A DNA stretch of 64,000 bases from CAWBRT01 sp963832365 (GCA_963832365.1 CAWHUL010000027.1:186001-250000); one strand, 5' to 3'. Shown: positions 53,005 to 63,180, counted from the stretch's first letter. The notes: a model not told the origin generated them from the sequence alone. A program made the numbers and translations.

Positions 53005-54891
53005 TTATCGTAGATCGTCTAGACTAAGCAAAACCGAGAGTTTCATCCCCGGAGCAAGGGGAGGCACATCGACGTGACCGGCATCGATGGCCATATCGCT
53101 CACGGTCGCAGGAAAGCGATGCTCGTCTCCTGGTTGCTGGAAGGTAATAGAGCCCGAGCACCGATATCGCGGAGACATCGATTTCTCGGAAGGTTCAGCC
53201 GCATGTGGAATTTTCAGCTCCTCAGAACTTGTCGTACTACTCGGGGGGTCTATCTGATGAATTGGCGATGAGATCTTCGGTCGACCGCGGAGAAAATCAT
53301 CTCCGAAAATTCGCGGAATCACTCGTCCCCAAATGAGCTTCCCACTGTCAACCAGTTGCAGGCCAATTTGATTCTGCGCTGACGTATCTTCTGCTCCGAC
53401 CCAAGCCACCCGGTACCTCGCTTTGCTGATCGCGTGTTGAATACCGACGATACAGCCTTTTTGAAGCGGACCCGTGACTCCTTCCAGTCGAGCGCCCGTG
53501 GTCGTTATATCGATCGTCATAGCTTCATGCTCAAAAAGCTCGCCATTAACGTCCATCCCCCATATGCGAACGGGGAGAACCAAATGTAAGCGTTGTTCGC
53601 GTCTCATTCCTTGCCTAACGTCAAGTTCCGAGTGCAGCATAACCCGGTTCCGGCCACTGTCTTTGGCTTCGTAAAGTGCAACGTCGGCAGCCGCAAGCAG
53701 ATCAGATTTGGACTGCGCGTCCCGTGGAAATGACGCCACGCCAAGACTAATAGTCAGTCGTGCGAGCTGCGATGATGAATTTACAGCAAAACCGGTGCTC
53801 TCGATGTCCTCGCGTAAGCGTTGAGCTACGTGATCTGCGCCCACCAAGTTGGTGTCAGGGAGAATAATGATGAACTCCTCGCCTCCATATCGTGCCACCG
53901 TATCAATCTCGCGCCTGCCATTCATCAAACGCGAGGCGATCTCCCGCAATATTCTGTCTCCCGCCTGGTGACCGTAACTGTCGTTGACTAGCTTAAAATG
54001 ATCAACATCAATGAGCACCACGGATAATGGACTGCCGTTGCGCTCAGCGCGCTTGATTTCACGATCGAGTCGCTCCTCAAAATATCTGCGCGTTTTCAGC
54101 CCAGTTAAAAAGTCAGTGAAGGCCAACTCGATCAGCGCCTCGTTAGCGTGCTCCTGCTGGAATAGCTTTTCCGACAACAAAGACAGCATCCATAGGAAGT
54201 GGGCATCTTCTTCCGTGAAACGATTGGGAGCCGTGCGGAACAACTGCAGAACGCCAAGAATCCGCGAGTCTACAAACAGCGGAATTGCCAACAAGGATTG
54301 CGCTCCAACCTCGGCCAACAGCAGATCCGCCTCGGGATTAGAACCGCATGGAATCAACACTGGTCCCTGGCACACCCTAACCCAATCGTTGACGAGATTG
54401 CATCGTTCCAGAGTCTCCGGCCCAGAAGGCATATCTAGATGGCGGGTCAGCCGCAAGTGGAGCTGTTTCTGCTCCTTTTCCCAGAAAAAGGCCAAGCCGC
54501 CATCGTACGGAACAATCTCACGAGCCAGATCACAAAATAAACTTAAGGCCTGTTCCAGCTCTAGCTTAAGCCCGGCAAGCATACCCGTCCTTATGAGAAC
54601 GTTAACCGCTTGCCAACGACTGTCCAGTGTTTCGTGGCTAAATTCAGAGAACGCCTTGACCACGCATTCGTCAGGAAGCATGGACTCTGCCATTAGAAAT
54701 TTAGCAGACTTACCACCTCGCACGTCACTTGCGTCTTGCGCCGTCGGGCGCGCACCTACCGGTGCTCCGCTTCCCGCGGATGAAGGCTTAAGCACGCCAT
54801 CCTCTCCGTCACCGCTAGAGATGGAGAGGCAGCGTTCGGTCGGAGCAGAAAAGCGAAACTCAGGGATCATGCCCAACACGGGAAGCTCCAT
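53005..54891 (-). CDS. GAF-GGDEF-PilZ diguanylate cyclase
   Basis: 628 aa. After a low-complexity N terminus come a GAF domain (about residues 100-255), a GGDEF domain (about 260-425; active site ARYGGEEF) and a PilZ domain (about 430-555; RREQRLHLVLPVRI at its start). The intact active site predicts synthesis of cyclic di-GMP from two GTP, and PilZ implies c-di-GMP binding in the same protein. A second PilZ-like start (SPRYRCSGSITFQQPGDEHRFPATVSDM) at the C terminus breaks off after about 55 residues. GAF is the likely signal input. It is soluble; the ligand is unknown. Confidence 0.9.
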   Translation of the reverse strand: MELPVLGMIPEFRFSAPTERCLSISSGDGEDGVLKPSSAGSGAPVGARPTAQDASDVRGGKSAKFLMAESMLPDECVVKAFSEFSHETLDSRWQAVNVLIRTGMLAGLKLELEQALSLFCDLAREIVPYDGGLAFFWEKEQKQLHLRLTRHLDMPSGPETLERCNLVNDWVRVCQGPVLIPCGSNPEADLLLAEVGAQSLLAIPLFVDSRILGVLQLFRTAPNRFTEEDAHFLWMLSLLSEKLFQQEHANEALIELAFTDFLTGLKTRRYFEERLDREIKRAERNGSPLSVVLIDVDHFKLVNDSYGHQAGDRILREIASRLMNGRREIDTVARYGGEEFIIILPDTNLVGADHVAQRLREDIESTGFAVNSSSQLARLTISLGVASFPRDAQSKSDLLAAADVALYEAKDSGRNRVMLHSELDVRQGMRREQRLHLVLPVRIWGMDVNGELFEHEAMTIDITTTGARLEGVTGPLQKGCIVGIQHAISKARYRVAWVGAEDTSAQNQIGLQLVDSGKLIWGRVIPRIFGDDFLRGRPKISSPIHQIDPPSSTTSSEELKIPHAAEPSEKSMSPRYRCSGSITFQQPGDEHRFPATVSDMAIDAGHVDVPPLAPGMKLSVLLSLDDLR

Positions 54892-55366
54892 AAACAGTTA
54901 CGTTCTAGCCGCGAGGCACGCCATAAATATCCCCCGCCGAGTCACAACACTCCTTTGCCTCGCTGTCATGACCAAAACGCTAACTAGACACTAAATCCAT
55001 TGCAATCTTCGCTCCAAACAGTCAAGTCCCTAGGGAATATCCTGCTGCAAAAGCCCCACCGGCTTGTATCGCCATCCCATCCCTCGCTCAGGTTGAGTGT
55101 AACAACCGGGAGTCTTCCTCACTTCCGTGAGGTTGACCGGTGGTTTGACCTCAACGCGCCAGCGCTTAAAGCTGAGGGTGCAAAGCGTTGCATGTTAAAT
55201 GGGAATTTTATTTTCTGTTTCTGACTAATGAGATTAGGCCAGAATTTCATTTTTGGCTCGAAAACGATCGCCATTGACCCCTCATTTCCTGCTGGATACA
55301 CCTGTCATAATAAATTTTTCCGATTGCCCGTTGATGGATATACTTTGCAGCACAGGAACTACCATC

Positions 55367-55717
55367 ATGTATGACAACAGTGAGATACGTGGCTTAAGAG
55401 TTCTTGTCCATCAACCAATTCATCTGAACTTGAACGGCAAGACTGCGGTCGTCCTCAATCTCAGCGAAGAAGGCATTGGAATACAAGCGCTCGATGCCCT
55501 TCGGCTTGGGGACTCATTTGCCATCACCTTCCCGCTACTCGATTTGCAGAATCACCACGCAAGCGCAGCCTCGCTCGTGCAAGCTTCTGGCAAAGTCGTA
55601 TGGTCTGATGAGTCAGGTCGCGCTGGTCTAAAGTTTGTGGAATTGCCAGAATTCGACCGCTTCCGCTTGAAGCGCTGGATACAAGAACAACAGCGACTTC
55701 GAGAAAGTTCCAACTAA
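55367..55717 (+). CDS. Stand-alone PilZ-domain protein
   Basis: 116 aa from the ATG at 55367, with AGGA nine bases upstream; the open frame extends to 55253. The PilZ core is HLNLNGKTAVVLNLSEEGIGIQALDALRLGDSF, followed by SGKVVWSDESGRAGLKFVEL. The canonical RxxxR start of c-di-GMP binding is not obvious, so binding is uncertain. Its position beside the diguanylate cyclase supports a signalling link. The 360-bp gap before it (54892-55252) shows no other gene. Confidence 0.75.
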   Translation: MYDNSEIRGLRVLVHQPIHLNLNGKTAVVLNLSEEGIGIQALDALRLGDSFAITFPLLDLQNHHASAASLVQASGKVVWSDESGRAGLKFVELPEFDRFRLKRWIQEQQRLRESSN

Positions 55718-56097
55718 GTCTTTGCCCGCATAATATGGGTTCATTTGTGTGATGCCGCCAGCGTTAGTACTAACGGCGAGCTAGCACAGCTAGAATCAGC
55801 CATGGAATCGGCTTTCAGCGGTTAATGGCAACTGTTTGCCTACGCTTTGGGAAATTATTTAGAGTCATGACCGGGGTTTTGCCCCGCCAAGCTCAATCTG
55901 GATTCTTGTGCGAGGCAAATGCCACTCCTCCAGGACGCACGGCAAAGCGAATACCAGTCGCTACGTTACCGCTTTTTTGCGTTGCGCTGGCGGGACGGGA
56001 AGCAAATGATTTTCCTCTTAGATCCGCCTGGCACAGCAAGCTGACACCAGAGTGGTGGAACTTGCACTTCGCTGCAGGTGAGAGCAAGCTTCTTCAT

Positions 56098-57472
56098 ATG
56101 TCTCCCGGAGAAATCTCCCAAGCCAATCCCCACGACAAGTCTCCTGGCTGTATTGAGTCCGCTAAATCACCGTTTGGCGAAACACGTTCTCCCACAGAAG
56201 AATCGATAAGTTCCCGCTCGAAACCGCTGGTGGTCACTCCAGTTTTGGTGGGGCTCTGCGTATTGGTGTTCGTTTTCATGATTCTCTTCAAGATTTCACC
56301 GATTCGCCCCTCAACAGAGCAATTGCTGCATTGGGGCGCGAATTTCGGTCCGCTTACGCTAGCCGGCCAGTGGTGGCGCCTTCTGAGCTCAGTGTTCTTG
56401 CATATCGGGATCTTCCATCTCGCAGTTAACATCTGGTGCCTGTGGAACCTGGGAGAACTCGCAGAACGCATTTACGGCCGCGCTGTTTTCCTGGGCTTCT
56501 ATCTGACGGCTGGAGTTGCGGGGGCAATTGTCAGCCTCGCGTGGCATCCATTTGCCGTGAGTGCTGGTGCCTCAGGGGCAGTCTTCGGCGTAGCAGGTGC
56601 TTTGATCGTGACTTTCTGGTTCGGAGACGTGCCGTTTCCGCGGCGCCATATTCAGATTACGCTGGCTAGTTTGTTGGCATTCGCTGGCTACAATCTGCTC
56701 TTCGGATTCATCACCCCGGGGATAGGCAATGCCGCGCACATCGGCGGCTTATTGGCGGGGTTGGCGCTGGGATACCTTCTCCAGATCGGACGGCGGGCAA
56801 CGGTGGTAATCACCCTGATTGCGCTGTATTTTTTTGGCTCGTGCCAGAGGCTATGTTGTGCACGAGGAGCGCGGGCGGCTGGCATTGGCTTCTGGGAAAA
56901 CAGACACGGCCCTAGATGAGCTCAATAAGGCCATTTTCAAGAAGCCAACTGCTGCCGAGGCATACTTCCTGCTGGGCGAGGCATATCTGAAGAAGGCACA
57001 ATATGTCCAGGCAGAAACTGCTTACCGGCGAGCACTCGCGCTCCGGCCAGGCGCAAATGATGCCAGATACGAGCTTGGGCTAGTGCTGGCAAAGCAAGGT
57101 CGGCCGCAAGAGGCGATGGCGATGTTCCGGGAAATGCAGAAGATCGAACCCAAAAACCCAATTGCTCCTCTTGGTCTCGGTAGAGTAGCTATGATGGATC
57201 AAAACTACAGTATTGCGCTAGCGGCATTTCGCCGCGCGGTCGAACTGAATGCGTTCAATGCGCAGGCACTATACGATATGGGCCTTGCCGCCATGCACCT
57301 CCAGCGCTATGACGAATCCATTGATGCGTTCACGAAGGTTCTCCTGCTTCAACCACGCAATTACGACGCTCAACTGAAACTCGCGGATGCGTATAGAGAC
57401 AAGGGAATGCCCACGGAGGCGCAAGCCGCCTACGAACGTGCTCAACAGTTATCGCTCAGCAAAGACAAGTGA
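56098..57472 (+). CDS. Rhomboid protease fused to TPR repeats, one frameshift
   Basis: About 457 aa once repaired. The rhomboid core has six helices, the conserved WWRLLSSVFLHIGIFHLAVNIWCL, catalytic serine in VSAGASGAVFG, and the histidine in GNAAHIGGLLAG. After the last helix (TVVITLIALYF) the frame breaks in a seven-T run at about 56829-56835; deleting one T gives LARARGYVVHEERGRLALASGKTDTALDEL, continuing into four to five TPR units to 57472. It probably cleaves membrane proteins with TPRs recruiting partners. The frame opens at 55825; 56098 gives a compact start, so the start is uncertain. Confidence 0.75.
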
Positions 57473-57484
57473 TGTTGTTTATTA

Positions 57485-59109
57485 GTAAGCGTTCGGTTCT
57501 GCTTTCAATTACCCACAAGTTGAGCAGCGACCGCAGCCCCCAGTTCGATGTCAGTGAGACGGGAAAGGCCTCTCCACATGACCATATTGCCGGGTGGAGA
57601 ATCGTTGGCCCGGGCCAGATAGCCGCCCAGTCGTGCAAGCTTGGTGAGGTAAGCGGGAAGAGTCTTGTCTCCGGTCTCTGTGCTGTCTTTCACCAGTGCG
57701 TCCAGCAGACGTAGCTCCAATATTGTGAACACCAGTTGCGGTGGAGCTTCTGGGACTGAACGGTTAAGCATGGTCATCCAGAAGATTCGCCAACTCAGGA
57801 TGCAGAGCACGGCCAGCAAGTTCACCAGCCGCTCTGCAGTTCTCAGCTTCGACTCCTCTGCCTTGCAACCTGACTTTAGGATTTTGTGGAAGGTTTCGAT
57901 CTTCCATCTCTGCGCATACCATTGGATCTTCTCGACAGCCTCCTTGCGCGAACGAACGGGCAGGTCGGTGAGTAGTTTCCAGTCGATTCTGTCCCTGCCG
58001 TGTGGCGTGCCTCGTTCCTGGGCATGAATCACCGTGAGGATCAGCTTGGGGTAGTTCTTCTGCTTACCAATCGGGGGAAGAACCACCGTGCGGCAAAATC
58101 GAATCTCCAGCACAGCCTCGGATACGGCGCCTTCCTTGTCCCTGACCTCAATGCGATACAGGCCCTGAACGCGCACCTGCTTCATCTCCTCGGCGATCGT
58201 AGTTGTACCGTCTCCGGCGAGGCGGTCCACACAGGTGCGTACCAGAAAATGCGTGCCCACCTGCTGTGCGGCACAGAACAGTTCGTAAATGTCGCTCTCG
58301 CGGTCGCCGATGTGGATGCAACGCTGGGGATCATTCAATAAGGCGGTGGACTGTCTCAGGTTTTCCAACCAGCGGATGCTCTCTTTCCGTTCAATGGGTA
58401 CGCGGGTTGGGTTGATTTTCTTCTTTAAGGCGTTACAGCCATGAAACTCGTCGCGAGTCCAAAACTTGATCGCTGTCAGACCCAGCGGCAGCCCGTCCAC
58501 CGTCACGGCCAGGCTAGAGTGCATGGAAATGCCACAGACGGTGTGGTGCCGCAGGCGCCCCAGTTTGTCCCTGCCGCTATTGCAATCACGAAGAACGCCA
58601 ATGGCCGCCACATCCTCGCGGCGATAGCTGAACTGCGTCGTGTCATGAAGGATGAGAACTGGTCCAGCGTGGACAAGCAATCGCTCACTGGTAGCCTGGA
58701 AATGTCCGGCCAAAATATTGGCTTCACTGACCCGATCGTTGGAGAAGAAACGGTAGGCTGCCTTGGTGTTGGCCCAGTCTTGGCAGGCCCACGGGATGCT
58801 TCCGCCTATGCCGCTTGAGAACTGCTGCACGAGCCGGCGAAACCGCTTGCCCAACCGCACATCGCTGAAAACGCAACCCGCCAACTCCTGATCAATCCAT
58901 GCCACGCTCCGGGAAACCGTGGAGCGAGCAGCCCCTTTCGCACACCGCAACAGCTCCCGCCGGTTATTCATGGCGACAGCACAACATTCATCGTGCCGTT
59001 CCCATAAGTGCCCAGCCTGAGGCCGCACCTACTTCGCAAACACCCTGACCACTCTACCGCACCTCAGTTCCAGACTTGTGGGTAATTGAAAGCTTCACTG
59101 GGCGCTTAC
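57485..59109 (-). mobile_element. IS4-family insertion sequence, 1,625 bp, with 8-bp target duplication
   Basis: The outer ends GTAAGCG (57485-57491) and CGCTTAC (59103-59109) pair, as does a perfect 20-bp inner repeat GCTTTCAATTACCCACAAGT (57501-57520, complement at 59074-59093), with nine unpaired bases between. GTTTATTA is directly repeated immediately outside (57477-57484 and 59110-59117), a clear insertion footprint. Confidence 0.92.
57505..58971 (-). CDS. IS4-family transposase
   Basis: 488 aa from the ATG at 58971 (MNNRRELLRC); the frame opens at 59028. Catalytic residues are visible: the first aspartate in LILHDTTQFSY, the second in IGDRESDIYELF, and the glutamate in the YREK signature YAQRWKIETFHKILK (Y-x2-R-x3-E-x6-K). 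The N-terminal DNA-binding region DVRLGKRFRRLVQQF and the SWACQDWANTKAAYRFF-like segment are typical of Tn5-type relatives. The frame is intact, so the element may be active. It lies immediately after the rhomboid-TPR gene. Confidence 0.94.
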   Translation of the reverse strand: MNNRRELLRCAKGAARSTVSRSVAWIDQELAGCVFSDVRLGKRFRRLVQQFSSGIGGSIPWACQDWANTKAAYRFFSNDRVSEANILAGHFQATSERLLVHAGPVLILHDTTQFSYRREDVAAIGVLRDCNSGRDKLGRLRHHTVCGISMHSSLAVTVDGLPLGLTAIKFWTRDEFHGCNALKKKINPTRVPIERKESIRWLENLRQSTALLNDPQRCIHIGDRESDIYELFCAAQQVGTHFLVRTCVDRLAGDGTTTIAEEMKQVRVQGLYRIEVRDKEGAVSEAVLEIRFCRTVVLPPIGKQKNYPKLILTVIHAQERGTPHGRDRIDWKLLTDLPVRSRKEAVEKIQWYAQRWKIETFHKILKSGCKAEESKLRTAERLVNLLAVLCILSWRIFWMTMLNRSVPEAPPQLVFTILELRLLDALVKDSTETGDKTLPAYLTKLARLGGYLARANDSPPGNMVMWRGLSRLTDIELGAAVAAQLVGN

Positions 59110-59234
59110 GTTTATTACTACGCGTGTGATCGCTCTATCTAGATTTTTGAACGGCGGGACGGGAATCTCGGCTGATATGCCGCCGCTTTTCCGATGCGTG
59201 GCACCAGCCCGGCTAGACAGGATCTCGAGATGCA

Positions 59235-60401
59235 TCAACGGAACGGCACGAGCTTCTTGGCGAAAGGCCGATAAAGTGGATCACCGATGTTGATAATCAT
59301 CCACTTTAGCCAGAGCGTGTTGCGCAGAAATGCGTCGCCCACGTTCGCACCTTCCAATAAATTGAAAATGATGCCGTCAGGTCGGGGGAGTCCTTGCAGG
59401 AAGGGCTCGTCAACCGCTCCGGCAGTGACGGTAATCCCTTTCTTGATGGCATTAGCAGACCAATTACTCCCCCCGCGCGGATTTGCAGCCGAGGCACTGT
59501 CAAGGTGAATGCCGACTGCGCCCGGCCGCCAGGAGAACGCATCGTTGTAATTGTTCAGCGAATACCAGCCTGCGTAAAGAATGGCGTTATCACAGCGAGC
59601 CGGGGCAGGAGGCGTGCCAAACTCGGCCTCGTGGGTGTCCTCGGCTACCGTAAAGCCTGCTGCTTTGGCGAACTGCGCCGCGCGATGTAACTGCCAGTCC
59701 CCTGACCCATATCCCTTGTCGTCAATGGCCGCCAGGTCACCAAACCTGCGGTCGAAGCAAGCCTGCCCAGTCGCCCCGTGCGCTTCAGCCGCAAGCGCCT
59801 TGTCCACAAGACCTTTGGCCAGGGCAGACGATGCCCCATCAAGCCGCCAAACCGAGTAGATGGTCTTGGACTCAGGTCTGGCGCGGTAGCTCGCCAGAGT
59901 TATCAAGCGAGGATACCGCCCTGCCTTTGCCCGAGCGTGCGCGTAATAGGGGTTCAGCACGCGTCCCGGGGGCGGGAGCACATCCCAGACGTCTGCAAGA
60001 TATTGGTCCACAGCCATGCCAAGTCCCGCCCCGGCGCTCACTTTGTAGGGCGTGTCGTACGCAAGCACGATGTAGAGGATTTTATCTTTGCCAACGGCCG
60101 TAAGACATCTCTGAATCGGCTTCTTAATTAGCCGATCAAAGGCCGCAACGTCGATAGTTTCATTCCCGGGACCGTCCGGAGATTCCGGGTTAACCCTGCA
60201 TTTATTGCTCGCGGGAATCCCGCGTTTTGCAATGTAATAGTCTGTAACCTCTTCCGACTGGCGCGACTTCGCATTGAAGACCACAAGCACACGTTCCGCT
60301 AAATTAGCGGCGAAAATTGCATCCGCAGCATGCGTGCCGGGAACTGCCATCGCGAGGATCAGCAATAGCGCACAGATTCTCGTAACATCCTCCGCCACCA
60401 C
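59235..60401 (-). CDS. TIGR03790-family secreted protein
   Basis: About 388 aa. I use a GTG at 60401; the frame opens with TTG at 60572, but that would overlap the neighbouring gene's end. The N terminus then reads VVAEDVTRICALLLILAMAVPGTHA, a signal peptide. The family signature follows: NLAERVLVVFNAKSRQSEEVTDYYIAKRGIPASNKCRV, with YIVLAYDTPYK and NPRGGSNWSANAIKKGITVTAGAVDEPFL. TIGR03790 proteins occur in scattered lineages, often with PEP-CTERM systems; no function is known. The PEP-CTERM gene two genes upstream supports that link. Confidence 0.8.
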   Translation of the reverse strand: MVAEDVTRICALLLILAMAVPGTHAADAIFAANLAERVLVVFNAKSRQSEEVTDYYIAKRGIPASNKCRVNPESPDGPGNETIDVAAFDRLIKKPIQRCLTAVGKDKILYIVLAYDTPYKVSAGAGLGMAVDQYLADVWDVLPPPGRVLNPYYAHARAKAGRYPRLITLASYRARPESKTIYSVWRLDGASSALAKGLVDKALAAEAHGATGQACFDRRFGDLAAIDDKGYGSGDWQLHRAAQFAKAAGFTVAEDTHEAEFGTPPAPARCDNAILYAGWYSLNNYNDAFSWRPGAVGIHLDSASAANPRGGSNWSANAIKKGITVTAGAVDEPFLQGLPRPDGIIFNLLEGANVGDAFLRNTLWLKWMIINIGDPLYRPFAKKLVPFR

Positions 60402-60513
60402 GCATTGTGCCCTAGAACGCGGGCATCCGGCCAATGCCATCGATGTCTTGTCAAAAGCTCTCCTGTTCCGGCGAGATCCGGCCCCGTCACATGTCTTTTC
60501 ACCTTGCTGCCAT

Positions 60514-61875
60514 CTAGCAATGCACAATCTTGTCCGAGACAATGCCACGCGTAGCATTGCGTGAATCGACAACTAATTGTGCCTCCGCGACAATGCCCCG
60601 AAAATCATAGTCGGAGTGGTCGGTAACAATGAGTACGCAGTCGTACTGTCCAAGATTCTCGAGCGGCGTGCAACTCATCTGCAGGTCATAATGGCGGCCC
60701 CGGCCAACAAAAGCAAAATACGGATCGTTGTAGCTGACCTTAGCCCCTTCCTTCTGGAGTGCCTCGATGATCGTCAGAGAAGGTGATTCGCGCAGGTCAT
60801 CGATGTCTTTCTTGTAGGCCACGCCGAGCACCAATACCTTCGATCCGTTCAACGGCTTCTTGCGGATATTCAACGCCTTTGCTACAGAGGTAACAACGTG
60901 GTACGGCATGTAGGTGTTTACTTCGCCCGCCAATTCGATAAAGCGCGTTTGGAAATCGAACTCCTTAGCCTTCCAGGAAAGATAAAACGGATCTACCGGA
61001 ATACAGTGTCCGCCCAAGCCGGGGCCAGGAAAAAACGGTTGGAAACCGAACGGTTTCGTCTTCGCCGCGTCGATCACTTCCCAGATATCGATTCCCATGC
61101 GGAGACAGAGCAGCTTTAGCTCATTGACCAAAGCGATGTTCACGCAGCGGTAGATATTTTCCAGCAGCTTGGTCATTTCTGCAGCGGCCGGGGTGGATAC
61201 GGGAACCGTGCGCCGAAAAATGCTGCCGTAGAGTGCGCACGCCAATTCAGTAGCGATTGCGTCCACTCCGCCAATGACCTTTGGAATATCGTGACGCTCG
61301 ATGTCGGTGCGCCCAGGATCTTCGCGCTCGGGCGAAAATGCAACGTAAAACACATCGCTATTGGCATCCGACCCGTTGCGTGATGCCTTCAATCCAGATC
61401 GATTGCCTTTCTCCAGAATCGTCACCATGACTTCTTCGGTCGTGCCCGGATAGGTGGTACTTTCGAGGACAATCAGCTGGCCGGCACGCAGATATGGTGC
61501 AACCGTTTCCGCCGTCCGGATAATGTAACTCATATCGGGTTCGCGGTATTCATTGAGCGGCGTCGGCACGCAAATGATGACTGCGTCCTGTTCGGCGATT
61601 AACCGGTAATCCGAAGTGGCCGTAAAGCCGCTCTGGCGGGCTTTTTGAATCTCCACAGGCTCAATGCGAACGATATAGGAACCACAATCCGTAAGAGTTT
61701 TAACCTTCTTTTCATCAACGTCAAAGCCGGTCACAGGAAACTTCGCAGCGTTATACAAAAGTGCTAGCGGCAGCCCGACGTAGCCCATGCCGATGATCGC
61801 AACCTTTGCTTCTCGAGCCGCGATCTTCTCCTTCAGTACATCCGCCGAACTACCCCTAATAGCCTTTGTGGACAT
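60514..61875 (-). CDS. Nucleotide-sugar dehydrogenase (UDP-GlcNAc/ManNAc dehydrogenase type)
   Basis: 453 aa from the ATG at 61875, preceded by GGAGGGG; the frame opens at 61947. The NAD motif is VAIIGMGYVGLPLALLYN, and the catalytic cysteine is in PGPGLGGHCIPVDPFYLSWKA. The segment VPTPLNEYREPDMSYI fits the WecC/WbpA group rather than Ugd. It performs the two-step oxidation of a UDP-HexNAc to its uronic acid for surface polysaccharide. It lies upstream of the TIGR03790 gene, in the same direction. Confidence 0.92.
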   Translation of the reverse strand: MSTKAIRGSSADVLKEKIAAREAKVAIIGMGYVGLPLALLYNAAKFPVTGFDVDEKKVKTLTDCGSYIVRIEPVEIQKARQSGFTATSDYRLIAEQDAVIICVPTPLNEYREPDMSYIIRTAETVAPYLRAGQLIVLESTTYPGTTEEVMVTILEKGNRSGLKASRNGSDANSDVFYVAFSPEREDPGRTDIERHDIPKVIGGVDAIATELACALYGSIFRRTVPVSTPAAAEMTKLLENIYRCVNIALVNELKLLCLRMGIDIWEVIDAAKTKPFGFQPFFPGPGLGGHCIPVDPFYLSWKAKEFDFQTRFIELAGEVNTYMPYHVVTSVAKALNIRKKPLNGSKVLVLGVAYKKDIDDLRESPSLTIIEALQKEGAKVSYNDPYFAFVGRGRHYDLQMSCTPLENLGQYDCVLIVTDHSDYDFRGIVAEAQLVVDSRNATRGIVSDKIVHC

Positions 61876-62171
61876 TTCCCCTCCTAGTTCTCGCTCGTGA
61901 CTTCTCTGTACACCGCACAAAGATTTCGGTCGCATTTTGAATTCCATTTTCGCATTTCTTGCCGCGCGCTGAGCCGTCTATCTGAACAAGGGGAGAAGTA
62001 GCTGCGTTCAGCTGCGAAACGGGGCTGTGTACCGTAAGCGCCGCAATTCCCTGCATATTCAAACGAATCTGTACCCGGCAAGCATCTGTGCAATCCAGCC
62101 GCCTGAATTGCTCCCAGCTACTTGTTTGTTCGGGGTTCGGCCCTGGAATGTTTCAGGAATGCCTACACGCC

Positions 62172-62963
62172 CTAGCGCCGCTTGCGTATTCCCAACTTGC
62201 CAACAAGTGCAAGTCCAGTGCCCACCAACAATAAGGTCCCGGGCTCTGGCACTGGTGAAGGCGGCGGGCATCCCGCTCCGGTGCACACCGGCGTCGGCGG
62301 CGGAGTGCATCCGGATCCGACGCACAACGGCGGTACCGGAGGCGGCACTGGAGGCGGCGACGGATGTTTCTCCACGATTTGAAGTGGCGGCAGGGGAGAA
62401 ACGATGATAGGCGGAATCAAAGGCGGCAGGGGTGTCTCGAACACGATGTCGGGGGGAGGAACCTCAGGGGCCGAAACCGCCGCCGGTAATGGAGCTGGCT
62501 TCTTGAGCTCAATCCGATTGCCACAACGACCCCGGATCCGATTGGTTCCGTCGGTCAATATAATCTCGCCCTTGGCGATCCGAACGGGTTGCGCTGTCCA
62601 GTGAACAGAGTCATCCTTTCGGTAGGAAACGTAGGCGAGCATCGGCTCATTGGCCCGCTCAGCCCAGAGACGTTCAGCGTGAATCCCGGCATAGTGTGCC
62701 CGGGCTACTGGATCATGGGCAATGGTATCAGCGACGTCCTTGCTATCAAACACGCCACCGGGGACGACCGAGTACGGATAAATCTCACGGGCGGCGCGGA
62801 AGTTGGGAACAGGCGGCGTTAAGAGAAGTTCCTCGGCGTGATACAACACCCAGACGTGCTGAGCGAACAAGCCAGCACCCAACAAACACGACAACGTGAC
62901 CCCGATCAAAAGCACCCGCTTGATTAACCGTGGCTTGCGTCTAGTCCGTTTTTTCGTCTCCAT
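62172..62963 (-). CDS. PEP-CTERM sorting-domain protein
   Basis: 263 aa. A basic N terminus and one hydrophobic segment (RVLLIGVTLSCLLGAGLFAQHVW) are followed by a soluble region (about 40-160), a proline-rich linker (PPPPTP-type, residues about 165-235) with two CVGSGC/CTGAGC repeats, and the C-terminal sorting signal VPEPGTLLLVGTGLALVGKLGIRKRR. PEP-CTERM proteins are processed by exosortase and anchored or released at the surface. No exosortase gene is in the window. It precedes the sugar dehydrogenase, consistent with a surface polysaccharide context. Confidence 0.87.
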   Translation of the reverse strand: METKKRTRRKPRLIKRVLLIGVTLSCLLGAGLFAQHVWVLYHAEELLLTPPVPNFRAAREIYPYSVVPGGVFDSKDVADTIAHDPVARAHYAGIHAERLWAERANEPMLAYVSYRKDDSVHWTAQPVRIAKGEIILTDGTNRIRGRCGNRIELKKPAPLPAAVSAPEVPPPDIVFETPLPPLIPPIIVSPLPPLQIVEKHPSPPPVPPPVPPLCVGSGCTPPPTPVCTGAGCPPPSPVPEPGTLLLVGTGLALVGKLGIRKRR

Positions 62964-63180
62964 GATCTTGCCTGCTCATCCTTACCTGCACTTAAAGAAC
63001 CAAAGAACTGCTGCTCGATCCCCGACGTGCGCGGAAGCTAGCAAATCCAGCGTTTGCATCTGGTTGCCAGCCAGATGGAGATTTCATCCCAAACCTTGAA
63101 CTGGCGAGAGCTGAGTCCTTGCCCCCAAAGTGGAAAACCTTTTCCCGCAAGAAATGCAGAATTTTGCGCCTCGCCTCACG

